Shown here piece after piece: positions 8,703 to 17,574 of a DNA stretch of 64,000 nt. The stretch comes from Subtercola boreus (GTDB taxonomy: Bacteria; Actinomycetota; Actinomycetes; Actinomycetales; Microbacteriaceae), in assembly GCF_006716115.1 (NCBI RefSeq), contig NZ_VFOO01000001.1, forward strand, positions 3,658,001-3,722,000, given 5' to 3'. The position numbers and the translations under genes were made by a program. Each line of letters opens with the position of its first letter. Position 1 is the stretch's first letter. The notes below the pieces were generated by a model that saw nothing but the letters and a program-made list of their open reading frames with translations, was not told the origin of the DNA and made no database searches.

Positions 8703-9470
8703 TCAGGTCAGGATCGGCAGCAGCGGGATGGCCAGCAGACCGGCCAGGATGCCACCGATGATCGGGCCCACCACGGGAACCCATGAGTACGACCAGTCGG
8801 AGCTGCCCTTGCCCTTGATCGGCAGGAGGAAGTGCGCGATGCGGGGGCCGAGGTCACGGGCCGGGTTGATGGCGTAGCCGGTCGGGCCACCGAGGGAGGC
8901 GCCGATACCGATCACGAGCAGGGCGACAGGCAGTGCTGCGAGAGCGTCGAGTCCGCCGCCGCCGCTGTTGCGGGAGAAGCCGATGACGACGAAGACCAGC
9001 ACGAAGGTGCCGATGATCTCGGTGACGAGGTTCCAGCCGTAGGAACGGATGGACGGACCGGTCGAGAACACGCCCAGCTTGTTGGCCGGCTCGGGCTCTT
9101 CATCGAAGTGCTGCTTGTAGGCGAGCCAGGTGAAGACCGCACCGATGATCGCACCGATGAGCTGCGCGGCGATGAACGCGAGGATCGACAGTGCGTTGAC
9201 GTCGACCTGGGTGTTCGCGCCACCGAAGTGCGTGGCACCATTCGCCCAGAGGCCGAGCGTGACGGCCGGGTTGAGGTGGGCTCCGGAAGCGTACGAGACG
9301 ATGACACCGGCGAAGACGGCGAGGCCCCAGCCGATGTTGACCATCAGGGTGCCCCCGTTGAAGCCCTTTGACTTCGTGAGGGCGACGTTGGCGACGACGC
9401 CAGTGCCGAGGAGCACGAGGAGGGCAGTACCCACCAGCTCCGAGAGGAAATCAGTACCGAGATGATCCAC
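8703..9470 (-). CDS. glpF: Aquaglyceroporin, glycerol facilitator
   Basis: Passive glycerol channel of the MIP family, 255 residues with six membrane helices. Both half-helix signatures are present: HLNPAVTLG in the first half and YAINPARDLGPR in the second. The Asp after the second NPAR is the residue that marks glycerol-permeable members. It starts with GTG at 9470 behind a GAAAGG site. It is the first gene of the glpF-glpK unit, and a perfect 16-bp palindrome lies 114 nt upstream. Confidence 0.96.
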   Translation of the reverse strand: MDHLGTDFLSELVGTALLVLLGTGVVANVALTKSKGFNGGTLMVNIGWGLAVFAGVIVSYASGAHLNPAVTLGLWANGATHFGGANTQVDVNALSILAFIAAQLIGAIIGAVFTWLAYKQHFDEEPEPANKLGVFSTGPSIRSYGWNLVTEIIGTFVLVFVVIGFSRNSGGGGLDALAALPVALLVIGIGASLGGPTGYAINPARDLGPRIAHFLLPIKGKGSSDWSYSWVPVVGPIIGGILAGLLAIPLLPILT

Positions 9471-9583
9471 GTTGACCTTTCTTTTGGGGCGACTTCGCCA
9501 CGTTGTGTGCCTCGAGCGCGAGGCGCGGATCGGAGCCGATTGAAACCTAGCGCCGACCGCGCCTCGTGAACAAGGCGTATGTC

Positions 9584-9599
9584 ATGCACATCCGTGCAT
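9584..9599. promoter_or_regulatory. Operator-like palindrome upstream of glpF
   Basis: ATGCACATCCGTGCAT is a perfect 6-4-6 inverted repeat in the glpD-glpF gap. It has the same core (TGCAC-N4-GTGCA) as the palindrome at 11513-11528 beside the regulator gene. On the minus strand it directly follows a possible -10 (CAGAAT), a position suited to repression. The link to the SorC-type regulator is inference. Confidence 0.7.
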
Positions 9600-9642
9600 A
9601 ATTCTGTACTGCTCTGCAGGCCGCGGGGTGGCGGCCACGGGG

Positions 9643-11418
9643 CTACTTTGCAGCGGCCACCGTCTCGGCGGCGGCGGACGGAACCGCTGCCTCGAGGATG
9701 AGGCCGTGGAAGAACGAGAGGTTCTCCACCGCCAGTGTGCGCTCGGCGGCCGACTGCTCCGCCGACCAGCCGAGCTTCGAGGCGACGATCTCGCTCAGTT
9801 CGTCGAACACGGGCTGGGTGAGCCCGCCAACGAAGGCGACGATCGTACGCCGCAGCACGACGTCGGTCAGGTGCACGACGTACTCCGAACCGATGAGGTA
9901 GTCGAGCTCTGCCGTGCTGTACTCGGGCAGCGAGACGAGGGGCTTGTCGTCGCTGCTCGCGCCGATGGCGGCGATCAGCTCGGTTGCCTTGGTGCCGTAG
10001 CGCTTCAGGAGCTGGGTGGTGCGTGCCGGCGTCAGCCCGCCGGAGTTCTTCGCGACCCACGCCTTGACGCCGGAGTCGGTCGTCGGGAAGTCGACGCCGC
10101 CACCGATCTGCAGGTTCTCCGTGCTCACGGAGCGGGTCAGCTTCAGCAGGGCCAGTGTCTCGTTCGTGAGGTGTTCGGCGAGGGCGCGCCACGTCGTCCA
10201 CTTGCCGCCGACCAGGCTCAGCATCGGCGTCTTCTTGTCGCCGGCGAAGACGGTCTGCTCGATGCGGTAGTCGCGTGACACGAAGCCGGGGGCGGTGTCG
10301 TCGTGCTTCGGCAGCGGACGGATACCCGAATACCGGAACACGATCTGCGAACGGTCGATCGCGATGGTTGGGAAAACGTGCGAGACCAATTCGAAGAAGT
10401 AGTCGACCTCCTCCTCGGTGCAGACGGCAGGCTCGGACGGGTCGGCGTCGATGTCGGTCGTGCCGACGAGAACACGGCCGTTCAGCGGGTAGATCAGCAC
10501 GATGCGGCCGTCGTTGTTCTCGAAGAACATCTCTCCTCCCGCGCAGGCGTCGAAGAGTTCCTGGTTGTCGAGAACGATGTGCGAGCCCTTGGTGCCGCCC
10601 ATGAAGCTCGTCACCTTGCCGAGGGAGGCGTTGGTGAGGTCGGTCCAGGGGCCCGAGGTGTTCACGACGACATCCGCCTTGACGGTGAATTCGGTGCCAC
10701 TGACCGTGTCGCGGAGCACCACGCCTTCGGGCGACGAGCCGATCGCCTCGACATAGTTGGTGTGCCGGGCCTTGCCCTTGCCTGCCACGACGCCGTCGGC
10801 AACGATGTCGAGGGCCAGGCGCTCGGGGTTCTCGACGGCAGCGTCGTAGTAGCGGGCGGTGTACTTCACCGTGTCGCGGAGCTTCGGGAACTTCTGCATG
10901 CTCTTCTTGTGGCCCTTGAACTCATGGCGGGGCACGGTGCCGCCGTCGCGTGAGAACGAGTCGTAGCCGGTGAGCCCCAGCTTGATGAGCAGGGCGCCGC
11001 GTTCCTTGGTCTTGCCGCCCGGCTTGTGGGTCAGCAGGCGGAGGGGGGCGGAGAGGATGCCCGAGAAGGTGGAGAAGATCGGGATGGTCGTGGGAAGGGG
11101 CTTCACGTAGTGGGGCGCCAGACGGAGCAGACGGTTGCGCTCCTGCACGGATTCGCGCACGAGGCGGAACTCACCGTTCTCGAGGTAGCGCACGCCGCCG
11201 TGGATCATGTGGCTGGACGCGGCCGATGCGCCGGACACGTAGTCGCTGCGTTCGATGAGGATCACGTCGACGCCCTGGAGTGCCAGGTCGCGGAACGTAC
11301 CCACGCCGTTGATGCCGCCGCCGATGACCAGCACCTGTGCCGACGGACGGTCGATGATTGCCTGAACGTCGCTGCGGAGCCCTGTGTTCGCGATCGATTC
11401 GGAGTTTGTGTCAGTCAC
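9643..11418 (-). CDS. glpD: Aerobic glycerol-3-phosphate dehydrogenase (FAD)
   Basis: Oxidises sn-glycerol 3-phosphate to dihydroxyacetone phosphate and passes electrons to quinone at the membrane. 591 residues. The FAD-binding GGGINGVGTFRDLALQG motif lies near residue 35, followed by SSHMIHGGVRYLE, and FRYSGIRPLP in the middle, with the C-terminal helical domain of GlpD. The start is GTG at 11418 with a clear -35/-10 pair upstream. It is transcribed towards glpF and glpK but a 172-nt gap with its own operator-like site separates them, so it may be a separate unit. A Lys/Ala-rich last stretch is not conserved in the family. Confidence 0.95.
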   Translation of the reverse strand: MTDTNSESIANTGLRSDVQAIIDRPSAQVLVIGGGINGVGTFRDLALQGVDVILIERSDYVSGASAASSHMIHGGVRYLENGEFRLVRESVQERNRLLRLAPHYVKPLPTTIPIFSTFSGILSAPLRLLTHKPGGKTKERGALLIKLGLTGYDSFSRDGGTVPRHEFKGHKKSMQKFPKLRDTVKYTARYYDAAVENPERLALDIVADGVVAGKGKARHTNYVEAIGSSPEGVVLRDTVSGTEFTVKADVVVNTSGPWTDLTNASLGKVTSFMGGTKGSHIVLDNQELFDACAGGEMFFENNDGRIVLIYPLNGRVLVGTTDIDADPSEPAVCTEEEVDYFFELVSHVFPTIAIDRSQIVFRYSGIRPLPKHDDTAPGFVSRDYRIEQTVFAGDKKTPMLSLVGGKWTTWRALAEHLTNETLALLKLTRSVSTENLQIGGGVDFPTTDSGVKAWVAKNSGGLTPARTTQLLKRYGTKATELIAAIGASSDDKPLVSLPEYSTAELDYLIGSEYVVHLTDVVLRRTIVAFVGGLTQPVFDELSEIVASKLGWSAEQSAAERTLAVENLSFFHGLILEAAVPSAAAETVAAAK

Positions 11419-11478
11419 TTTTCACTCGCCTTCGTGTAAGTCCCCGGTTGCAGCCGTGCAATCCGTGTGACTCAATAC

Positions 11479-11507
11479 ATAATGAGAACTGTGACACGAA
11501 TGGTCAA
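11479..11507 (-). promoter_or_regulatory. glpD promoter
   Basis: On the minus strand, TTGACC (11502-11507) and CATTAT (11479-11484) are separated by 17 nt. The palindrome at 11513-11528 sits just upstream of the -35, between glpD and the divergent regulator gene. Confidence 0.65.
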
Positions 11508-11512
11508 GGGAG

Positions 11513-11528
11513 TTGCACACATGTGCAA
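11513..11528. promoter_or_regulatory. Operator-like palindrome between glpD and the regulator
   Basis: TTGCACACATGTGCAA is a perfect inverted repeat 19 nt before the regulator's ATG and 5 nt from the glpD -35. The same core recurs at 9584-9599 upstream of glpF. This suggests that one protein controls all three transcription units and itself. Confidence 0.75.
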
Positions 11529-11546
11529 ACCGAGGGAAGGCTCACG

Positions 11547-12524
11547 ATGAGACAACCGGTGGCCGAGCATCCGGCAGCCAGCGAGCGGGTGCGTGACGCC
11601 CTCCGGGCCGCGCACCTCTACTACATGCAGGATCTGACGATGGAAGCCATCGCGGCGGAGCTGCACACCTCGCGATCGTCGGTGTCGAGACTCATCAGTT
11701 ACGCCCGCGAAGCGGGGCTCGTCGAGATCCAGGTGAAGACGCCGGCCGAACGCATCTCCACGACGCTCCAGCGCATCCAGGACAAACACCACGTGACCGT
11801 GCACGTCGTTCCGGTGCCCGACTCGGCGAACGAGATCGACCGCCTCGAGCGGGTGGGGATGTCGGCCGCGCGCATCCTGAACCAGTACTTCGACTCGAAC
11901 ATGACGATGGGCATCGCGTGGGGGAGCACGATGAGTGCCGTGAGCCGGCACCTGCAGCCGAAAGTCACCCACAATTCGCAGATCGTGCAGTTGAACGGTG
12001 CCGCGAACACCCGGACGACAGGCATCGTGTACGCCAGCGAGATCATGAGCCGGTTCGGGGCTGCCTACGGCGCCTATGTGCAGCAGTTCCCGGTGCCGGC
12101 GTTCTTCGACGACCCGGCGACGAAGAAGGTGCTCTGGCGGGAACGCAGCATCCGGCGGGTGCTCGACATCCAGAAGCGGATGGATGTCGCGCTCTTCGGC
12201 CTCGGCACGCCGCTGTCAGACGTGCCGGGCCACGTCTACACCAGCGGGTACCTCGACGACCAGGACTTCCAGAGCCTGACCGCGTCGGATGTCGTCGGTG
12301 ATGTCGCGACCGTGTTCTACCGCGCGGACGGCTCCAGCTCCGACGTGCCCATGAACATGCGCTCGAGCGGGCCGCCCCTCGAGCAGCTCGCCCGCGTCTC
12401 CCGGCGTATCTGCGTGGTCTCCGGCAAGTCCCGGATGCCCGCCCTCCGCGGCGCGCTGGCCGCACACCTGATCACCGACCTGATCGTCGACGAGGCCACG
12501 GTGCACGGCCTGCTGGACGATTAG
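11547..12524 (+). CDS. SorC/DeoR-type sugar-binding transcriptional regulator, probable regulator of glp genes
   Basis: 325 residues. The N-terminal helix-turn-helix (residues about 20-60) contains HLYYMQDLTMEAIAAELHTSRSSVSRLI, here read in two parts (HLYYMQDLTMEAIAAEL, HTSRSSVSRLI), typical of the SorC family. The rest matches the effector-binding domain (TMGIAWGSTMSAVSR, DVALFGLGT, HLITDLIVDEATV). Members sense phosphorylated sugars; here glycerol 3-phosphate or a related ester is a reasonable inference from the divergent glpD. A GAGGGAAGG site supports the ATG at 11547; the frame runs further upstream only through the operator. Most glp operons elsewhere use a DeoR/GlpR regulator, so a SorC-type protein here is notable. 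Confidence 0.85.
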   Translation: MRQPVAEHPAASERVRDALRAAHLYYMQDLTMEAIAAELHTSRSSVSRLISYAREAGLVEIQVKTPAERISTTLQRIQDKHHVTVHVVPVPDSANEIDRLERVGMSAARILNQYFDSNMTMGIAWGSTMSAVSRHLQPKVTHNSQIVQLNGAANTRTTGIVYASEIMSRFGAAYGAYVQQFPVPAFFDDPATKKVLWRERSIRRVLDIQKRMDVALFGLGTPLSDVPGHVYTSGYLDDQDFQSLTASDVVGDVATVFYRADGSSSDVPMNMRSSGPPLEQLARVSRRICVVSGKSRMPALRGALAAHLITDLIVDEATVHGLLDD

Positions 12525-12529
12525 GCTGC

Positions 12530-13474
12530 TCAGGCCGTCCAGGCGCTGACGGTGTCGAGGGCCGCGACCTCGTCGGGGGTGAGCGTGACGTTGGCGACGG
12601 CGACGAGGTCGGCGACCTGGGACGGCTTCGAGGCGCTGGCGATCGGCGCGACGACGGTGGGCTTGGCCAGTAGCCAGGCGAGGGCCGTCGTCGTGATGCT
12701 CGCGCCGTGCGCTCTGCCGATCTCGTCGAGGGCATCGATGATCGCGAGTCCCTGTGTGGAGACGAACTTCGCGGCACCCGAGGCGCGGGGTGAATCGCCG
12801 AGGTCGTCCTTCGAGCGGTACTTTCCGGTGAGGAAGCCGCTGGCCAGGGAGTAATAAGGTACGACTCCGAGGTTCTCCCGCTCGGCGATCGGCGCGAGAG
12901 TGTCTTCGAAGTCGTTTCGGTGCACGAGGTTGTAGTGGGGCTGCAGGGCGACCGGCAGAGCGAAACCGTTGGCTCGGGCGACCGCGAAGTACTCCTCGAT
13001 GCGCTCGGGCGAGTAGTTCGACAGGGCGATGTAGCGCACCTTGCCGGCCTTCACGAGGTCGTCGAAGGCCCCGGCGGTCTCCTCCAGCGGGGTCTCCTCG
13101 TCGTCGAAGTGGGCGAAGTACAGGTCGATCACGTCGGTCTGCAGGCGCCCGAGCGAGGCGTCGGCGGCGGCGCGGATGTTCGCTGCCGCCAGTCCCAGGA
13201 AGTCGGGGTGCCTGCTCACCTTCGTCGCCACGACGATTCCGTCGCGATTGCCGCGGGCGGTCATCCACTCGCCGATGATCGTCTCGGACTCGCCGCCGTG
13301 GTTGCCCGGCGCGAACGCGGAGTAGGAGTCTGCGGTGTCGATGAAGTCGCCGCCGGCCGCGGTGTAGGCGTCGAGGATGTCGAAGGAGGTGTCACGGTCG
13401 GCCGTCCAGCCGAACACATTGCCGCCGAGGGAGAGGGGGAAGACGTCGAGGTCGCTGGAGCCGATGCGGGTCAT
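12530..13474 (-). CDS. Aldo/keto reductase
   Basis: 314 residues, an (alpha/beta)8-barrel NADPH-dependent reductase. Catalytic residues are visible: Asp in FIDTADSYSAF, Lys in VATKVSRHPDF, His in LYFAHFDDEETP, and the Tyr of DSY. The C-terminal part has the cofactor-binding segment LAWLLAKPTVVAPIASASKPSQV, shown in part. The substrate is not predictable. I prefer the ATG at 13474, which is 6 nt behind GAAAGG, over the ATG two codons upstream. It converges on the regulator gene with only 5 nt between stop codons and is divergent from the MarR gene at 13618. Confidence 0.9.
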   Translation of the reverse strand: MTRIGSSDLDVFPLSLGGNVFGWTADRDTSFDILDAYTAAGGDFIDTADSYSAFAPGNHGGESETIIGEWMTARGNRDGIVVATKVSRHPDFLGLAAANIRAAADASLGRLQTDVIDLYFAHFDDEETPLEETAGAFDDLVKAGKVRYIALSNYSPERIEEYFAVARANGFALPVALQPHYNLVHRNDFEDTLAPIAERENLGVVPYYSLASGFLTGKYRSKDDLGDSPRASGAAKFVSTQGLAIIDALDEIGRAHGASITTTALAWLLAKPTVVAPIASASKPSQVADLVAVANVTLTPDEVAALDTVSAWTA

Positions 13475-13604
13475 GTTCATCCTTTCGAGATGCTTCAAGG
13501 CTACGCCGCGTGCGGCAGGGGTGAGGGCGTGTCCGACACTCTCGTCGAGGTGGCCGCCGGAGGAAGGCATCGCTGATGCCGGGCGGGCTCGAAGGTTCTT
13601 TCGC

Positions 13605-13610
13605 TAACCT
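13605..13610 (+). promoter_or_regulatory. -10 box of the MarR gene (leaderless)
   Basis: TAACCT is 7 nt before the ATG at 13618, so transcription probably starts at or next to the start codon. Confidence 0.5.
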
Positions 13611-13617
13611 CAGACAC

Positions 13618-14082
13618 ATGTCGCCACAGGATGCCCCGGCCGAACAGAGCGTGATCCTCGACATCGAGGCGGGCATCGCGCAGCTCTTCCGTTCGGCGCG
13701 GTACGTGATCCGGCGCTATTCGGCGGAGGTGCATCCGGAGCTCCAGCCCACCGGATTCTCGATCCTCCGGCACATCGCGCAGTCGGGCCCGTCGCAGGCG
13801 AGCTCCATCATCGCCGCGACCGGGCTCGACAAGAGTGCCGTGAGTCGGCAGTTGAGCGCGCTGCGGGCGCTCGGTCTGCTCGCCACGCGGCCCGATCCGA
13901 CGGATGGCCGGTCGAGCTACCTCGTCACGACACCGCTCGCCGAGGAGCGGCTCGCGGCGGTGCGCCGGCTCGTCACGCTCGACTATGCGGAGCGCTTCGA
14001 GACCTGGAGCGGCGACGAGTTGACGACCTTCGCCCGCCTGCTCGAGCGCTTCAACGACAATCCGCCGGGCGTGCCGCGATGA
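13618..14082 (+). CDS. MarR-family transcriptional regulator
   Basis: 154 residues. The winged helix is clear: FSILRHIAQSGPSQASSIIA, then the recognition helix LDKSAVSRQLSALRALGLLA and the wing RPDPTDGRSSYLVTT. MarR dimers sense small aromatic ligands and usually repress a neighbouring gene. The divergent aldo/keto reductase, 144 nt away, is the obvious candidate target. The frame extends 14 codons upstream, but the ATG at 13618 fits the -10 position and the family length. Confidence 0.88.
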   Translation: MSPQDAPAEQSVILDIEAGIAQLFRSARYVIRRYSAEVHPELQPTGFSILRHIAQSGPSQASSIIAATGLDKSAVSRQLSALRALGLLATRPDPTDGRSSYLVTTPLAEERLAAVRRLVTLDYAERFETWSGDELTTFARLLERFNDNPPGVPR

Positions 14083-14239
14083 CCTTTCGAGCCGCGCGGA
14101 GGATGTCGGCGCTCGGCGCTGCCTGAGAGTTCTGCTGAGAGGGTTCGCGGCGAAATCGCAGCCTGCTCATCACGGTTCGACAGGTGCCCGACCTACGCTT
14201 TCACGGCCCGTCCGACTCGGCGGGGCAGGAGGAGGTCAC

Positions 14240-16513
14240 GTGGTCGGCAGGGCGAGAGCGGTAGTGGGGCTGGTGGTCGCGAGTGCGCTGGCCGGCGTGC
14301 TGGTGACGGCGATGTTCACCCCGGCGGTCGCTCTCGGCGGTGTGGTGGTGGGATCCTCCCTCGATGCCTTCGACAACCTGCCCGACTACATCAAGCCCGA
14401 CACGCTCTCGCAGACGTCGAGCATCTACTCGCAGGACGCCGACGGCAACCGCACCCTTCTGGCCTCGTTCTACGACCAGAACCGGCAGGAGGTGGGCTGG
14501 GGCGCCATCTCGCAGTACTTCAAGGACGCGATCGTGTCGACGGAGGATCCGCGGTTCTATGTGCATGGCGGCATGGATGTTCAGTCCACCGTTCGCGCGC
14601 TCGTCTCGAACACGGTGTCGGGCGGTGTCGAGTCGGGGGCGTCGACGATCTCGCAGCAGTACGTGAAGAACATCCTCGTGCAGCGCGCGGAGGCGATCAG
14701 CGACCCGACGGCGGAGGCCGCGGCCTACGCCGACGCCACCGCCACGACGGCCGACCGCAAACTGAAGGAGCTGAAGCTCTCGATCGGTCTCGAGAAGGAG
14801 TACAGCAAAGACGACATCCTGCTCGGCTACATGAACATCGCACTGTTCGGGGGCCGCGTGTACGGCATCCAGGCCGCGTCGCAGTACTACTTCGGGGTGA
14901 ACGCGGATGCGCTGACGCTGGCGCAGGCCGCCAGTCTCGCCGCGATGGTGAACGCGCCCGAGGCGCTCCGCATCGACGTTCCCGACAACATCGCCGCCAA
15001 CACCGCCCGGCGGAACGAAGACGTGCTCGCCTCGATGCTCAAGGAGCACACGATCACCCAGGTGCAGTACGACGACGCCGTCGCCACACCGGTGACCCCG
15101 AACATCACCCAGCCCTCGACGGGCTGCCAGACGGCAGCGGACGGCGCGGGTTTCTTCTGCGACTACGTGAAGAACATCATCCTGAACGACACGACGTTCG
15201 GTGCGTCGGCGGATGACCGGGCGAACGCCCTCAACCGGGGCGGCTACACGATCGTCACCACCCTCGACCCGGCCCTGCAGGCCGCAGCGAACCAGGCGGT
15301 GACCGACTACGTGCCCTCGTCGATGTCGAGCGTCGACATCGGGGGAGCGTTCGTCACGGTGCAGCCCGGCACCGGCAAGATCGTTGCCATGGCCCAGAAC
15401 AAGACGTACAGCCAGGATCCGTCGGCGGATCCGGCCACCAATACGGCCATCAACTACAGTACGGATGCCGCGTACGGCGGCTCGGCCGGCTTCCAGAACG
15501 GGTCGACGAGCAAGCTCTTCGTGCTGATGGACTGGCTGAAGAGCGGGCGTTCGCTGAACGACTTCGTGAACGGCTCGAACAACCAGAAGTTCTCGGCCTC
15601 GAACATCACGAACAGCTGCGGTGCCACCGTGAACGGCACCTACACGGCAGGCAACGACGCCGGCGAATCGGGCGGTACGGCATCCGTGCTGACGCAGTTC
15701 GAGGACTCGGTGAACAACGCCTTCCTGAACATGGCCACCAAGCTCGACCTCTGCGACATCAATGCGATCGCCACGGCGTTCGGGATGCACCGGGCCGACG
15801 GCGCGGCGATGGACACCGGCCTCTACGCCACCGTGCTCGGCGGCAACGAGGTCTCCCCGCTGACGATGGCGGCCGCCTATGCGGGAGTTGCCAACAACGG
15901 CATGTTCTGCACGCCCGTCGCCATCTCGAGCATCACGGACTCGACCGGCGCGGCCGTCGCGGTGCCGCAGAGCACCTGCACGCAGGCGATCGACCCCGCG
16001 ATCGCGCAGACGGCGCTCTATGCCATGCAGGGCGTCATCCAGGCGGGGACGGCCACCACGGCGAACCCCGCCGACGGCACCCCGCACTTCGGCAAGACCG
16101 GTACGACCGATGCTGAGAAGGATGTCTGGCTCGTCGGCGGCACCACGCAGCTCGTCTCGGCCTCGTGGGTCGGCAATGTGACCGGGAACGTGTCGATCCG
16201 GCAGACCGCGGTGACGGGCGGCAACGACGTCACGGTGCGGAGCGGACTCTCGCGGCTCTACGTCTGGAAGGAGTTCTACCAGGGCACCGCCGATGACCGC
16301 GGTGGCAACAGTTTCCCGCTGCCGGCGTCGGCGTCGCGCGGCTCCGGATCGGGTACAGGGCGCAGCACGGCCACGCCGACACCCTCCTCGACGCCCTCGC
16401 CCTCGTCGACGGCCGCGCCCGACGCCCCCACCGGCGACGGCACCTCTCCCGCGGCGGACCCTGCCGCGACGCCCCCGGCGGTTCCCGTGCCGACATCCAC
16501 GCCCGCCGGCTGA
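14240..16513 (+). CDS. Bifunctional penicillin-binding protein (transglycosylase/transpeptidase, PBP1A type)
   Basis: Polymerises and cross-links peptidoglycan on the outer face of the membrane. 757 residues: an N-terminal membrane anchor (residues 8-30), a GT51 transglycosylase with catalytic Glu102 in EDPRFY and GASTISQQYVKN, then a transpeptidase domain with the S-T-S-K motif at 422-425 (Ser422 nucleophile), S-V-N at 490-492 and K-T-G at 619-621. The last 70 residues are a Ser/Thr/Pro-rich tail. GTG start behind GGAGGAGG. All catalytic motifs are intact. Confidence 0.93.
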   Translation: MVGRARAVVGLVVASALAGVLVTAMFTPAVALGGVVVGSSLDAFDNLPDYIKPDTLSQTSSIYSQDADGNRTLLASFYDQNRQEVGWGAISQYFKDAIVSTEDPRFYVHGGMDVQSTVRALVSNTVSGGVESGASTISQQYVKNILVQRAEAISDPTAEAAAYADATATTADRKLKELKLSIGLEKEYSKDDILLGYMNIALFGGRVYGIQAASQYYFGVNADALTLAQAASLAAMVNAPEALRIDVPDNIAANTARRNEDVLASMLKEHTITQVQYDDAVATPVTPNITQPSTGCQTAADGAGFFCDYVKNIILNDTTFGASADDRANALNRGGYTIVTTLDPALQAAANQAVTDYVPSSMSSVDIGGAFVTVQPGTGKIVAMAQNKTYSQDPSADPATNTAINYSTDAAYGGSAGFQNGSTSKLFVLMDWLKSGRSLNDFVNGSNNQKFSASNITNSCGATVNGTYTAGNDAGESGGTASVLTQFEDSVNNAFLNMATKLDLCDINAIATAFGMHRADGAAMDTGLYATVLGGNEVSPLTMAAAYAGVANNGMFCTPVAISSITDSTGAAVAVPQSTCTQAIDPAIAQTALYAMQGVIQAGTATTANPADGTPHFGKTGTTDAEKDVWLVGGTTQLVSASWVGNVTGNVSIRQTAVTGGNDVTVRSGLSRLYVWKEFYQGTADDRGGNSFPLPASASRGSGSGTGRSTATPTPSSTPSPSSTAAPDAPTGDGTSPAADPAATPPAVPVPTSTPAG

Positions 16514-16608
16514 CCCCGGGCACTTCCCCTCCCTCCTCATCCCTGACGCGCGCGGGTGTGCGGGGAGGGCGGGGGTGGGCGGAGGTGCGGGGGCGCGGCG
16601 AAGCGCGC

Positions 16609-16639
16609 TTGACTCTGACGCTGCGTCAACCTCTACCGT
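16609..16639 (+). promoter_or_regulatory. MerR-type promoter and operator
   Basis: TTGACT (16609-16614) and TACCGT (16634-16639) are separated by 19 nt, the overlong spacing that MerR activators correct by twisting DNA. A TTGAC...GTCAA inverted repeat (16609-16629) fills the spacer. It lies 54 nt before the MerR gene and argues for autoregulation. Confidence 0.75.
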
Positions 16640-16692
16640 GGGGTGAGTAGGCGGCCACGAGGGTCGCCCCGACCGGAGCCCAGGAGGCCGAC

Positions 16693-17445
16693 ATGACACG
16701 GGAATGGCCGATCCAGCAGATCGCGGCGCTCGCCGGAACGACGAGCCGCACGCTCCGGCACTACGGCGACCTGGGGCTGCTCGCGCCCAGCCGAATCGGC
16801 GCGAACGGTTACCGCTACTACGACCAGACGGCTCTCGTTCGGCTGCAGCGCATCCTGATGCTGCGTCGACTGGGTCTGGGCCTGCCCGCTGTCGCCGAGG
16901 TTCTCGCGAACCAGACCGATCCGATGTCGGCGCTCGACGCGCACCTCGACGGCCTCCGGCTCGAGCAGCAACGGATCGCGCGCCAGATCACTGCGGTCGA
17001 GGCCACACTAGACGCCCTTCAGAAAGGAACCCCTCTCATGGCAGAGACGATGTTCGACGGATTCGACCACGCGCAGTACGAGCCCGAGGTGACGGAGCGC
17101 TGGGGCGGTTCCGCGTGCGCCGCCTCCGACTCGTGGTGGCGAGGGTTGACGGATGACCGGCAGCGCGAATTCCAGGCCGAGGGCCGCGCGACGGCGGCGG
17201 CGTTCGGGGCGCTGAACCTGGCCGGAGCCGAACCCACAGGCCCCGAGGCGCAAGCTCTGGCGCGGTGCCACGTCGCCTGGTTGGCCGAGGCGACGGGCTC
17301 CGTCTCGGCGGAGTACCTCGTCGGGCTGGGTGACCTGTACGTGGCCGACGACCGCTTCGGCCGCACGTACGACCGCCACGGCCCGGGCACGGCCGCCTTC
17401 GTGCGCGATGCGCTGCGCGCGTTCGCGGCCACACTGCCCGCCTGA
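16693..17445 (+). CDS. MerR-family regulator with TipAS antibiotic-recognition domain
   Basis: 250 residues. Residues 5-75 are a MerR helix-turn-helix (IQQIAALAGTTSRTLRHYGD, GYRYYDQTALVRLQRI), followed by a coiled-coil dimer helix to about residue 110. Residues 120-250 match the TipAS domain (FDGFDHAQYEPEVTERWG, HVAWLAEATG, YDRHGPGTAAFVRDALRAF) that binds thiopeptide-like drugs. By analogy with TipA of Streptomyces it should activate its own promoter, and perhaps others, when a ligand binds. AGGAGG precedes the ATG. A second, internal start (Met116) could give a separate drug-binding fragment. Confidence 0.92.
   Translation: MTREWPIQQIAALAGTTSRTLRHYGDLGLLAPSRIGANGYRYYDQTALVRLQRILMLRRLGLGLPAVAEVLANQTDPMSALDAHLDGLRLEQQRIARQITAVEATLDALQKGTPLMAETMFDGFDHAQYEPEVTERWGGSACAASDSWWRGLTDDRQREFQAEGRATAAAFGALNLAGAEPTGPEAQALARCHVAWLAEATGSVSAEYLVGLGDLYVADDRFGRTYDRHGPGTAAFVRDALRAFAATLPA
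17023..17040 (+). promoter_or_regulatory. Internal ribosome binding site and start for a TipAS-only product
   Basis: AAAGGA lies about 9 nt before an in-frame ATG at 17038 (Met116), placed exactly between the coiled coil and the TipAS domain. In TipA the short form is made from such an internal start; here it is predicted by position only. Confidence 0.6.
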
Positions 17446-17574
17446 CCGGCCAGGCCGGGCATCCGTCCTTTCGCGACGGACGAACGTCAGCTGACACGGC
17501 GCTCCAGGGAGGCCCGTGCCGGCTGAGGTTCGTCCGTCTGAACAGAACCGGCTCGAATCCGGCGGGGCCAGGGG

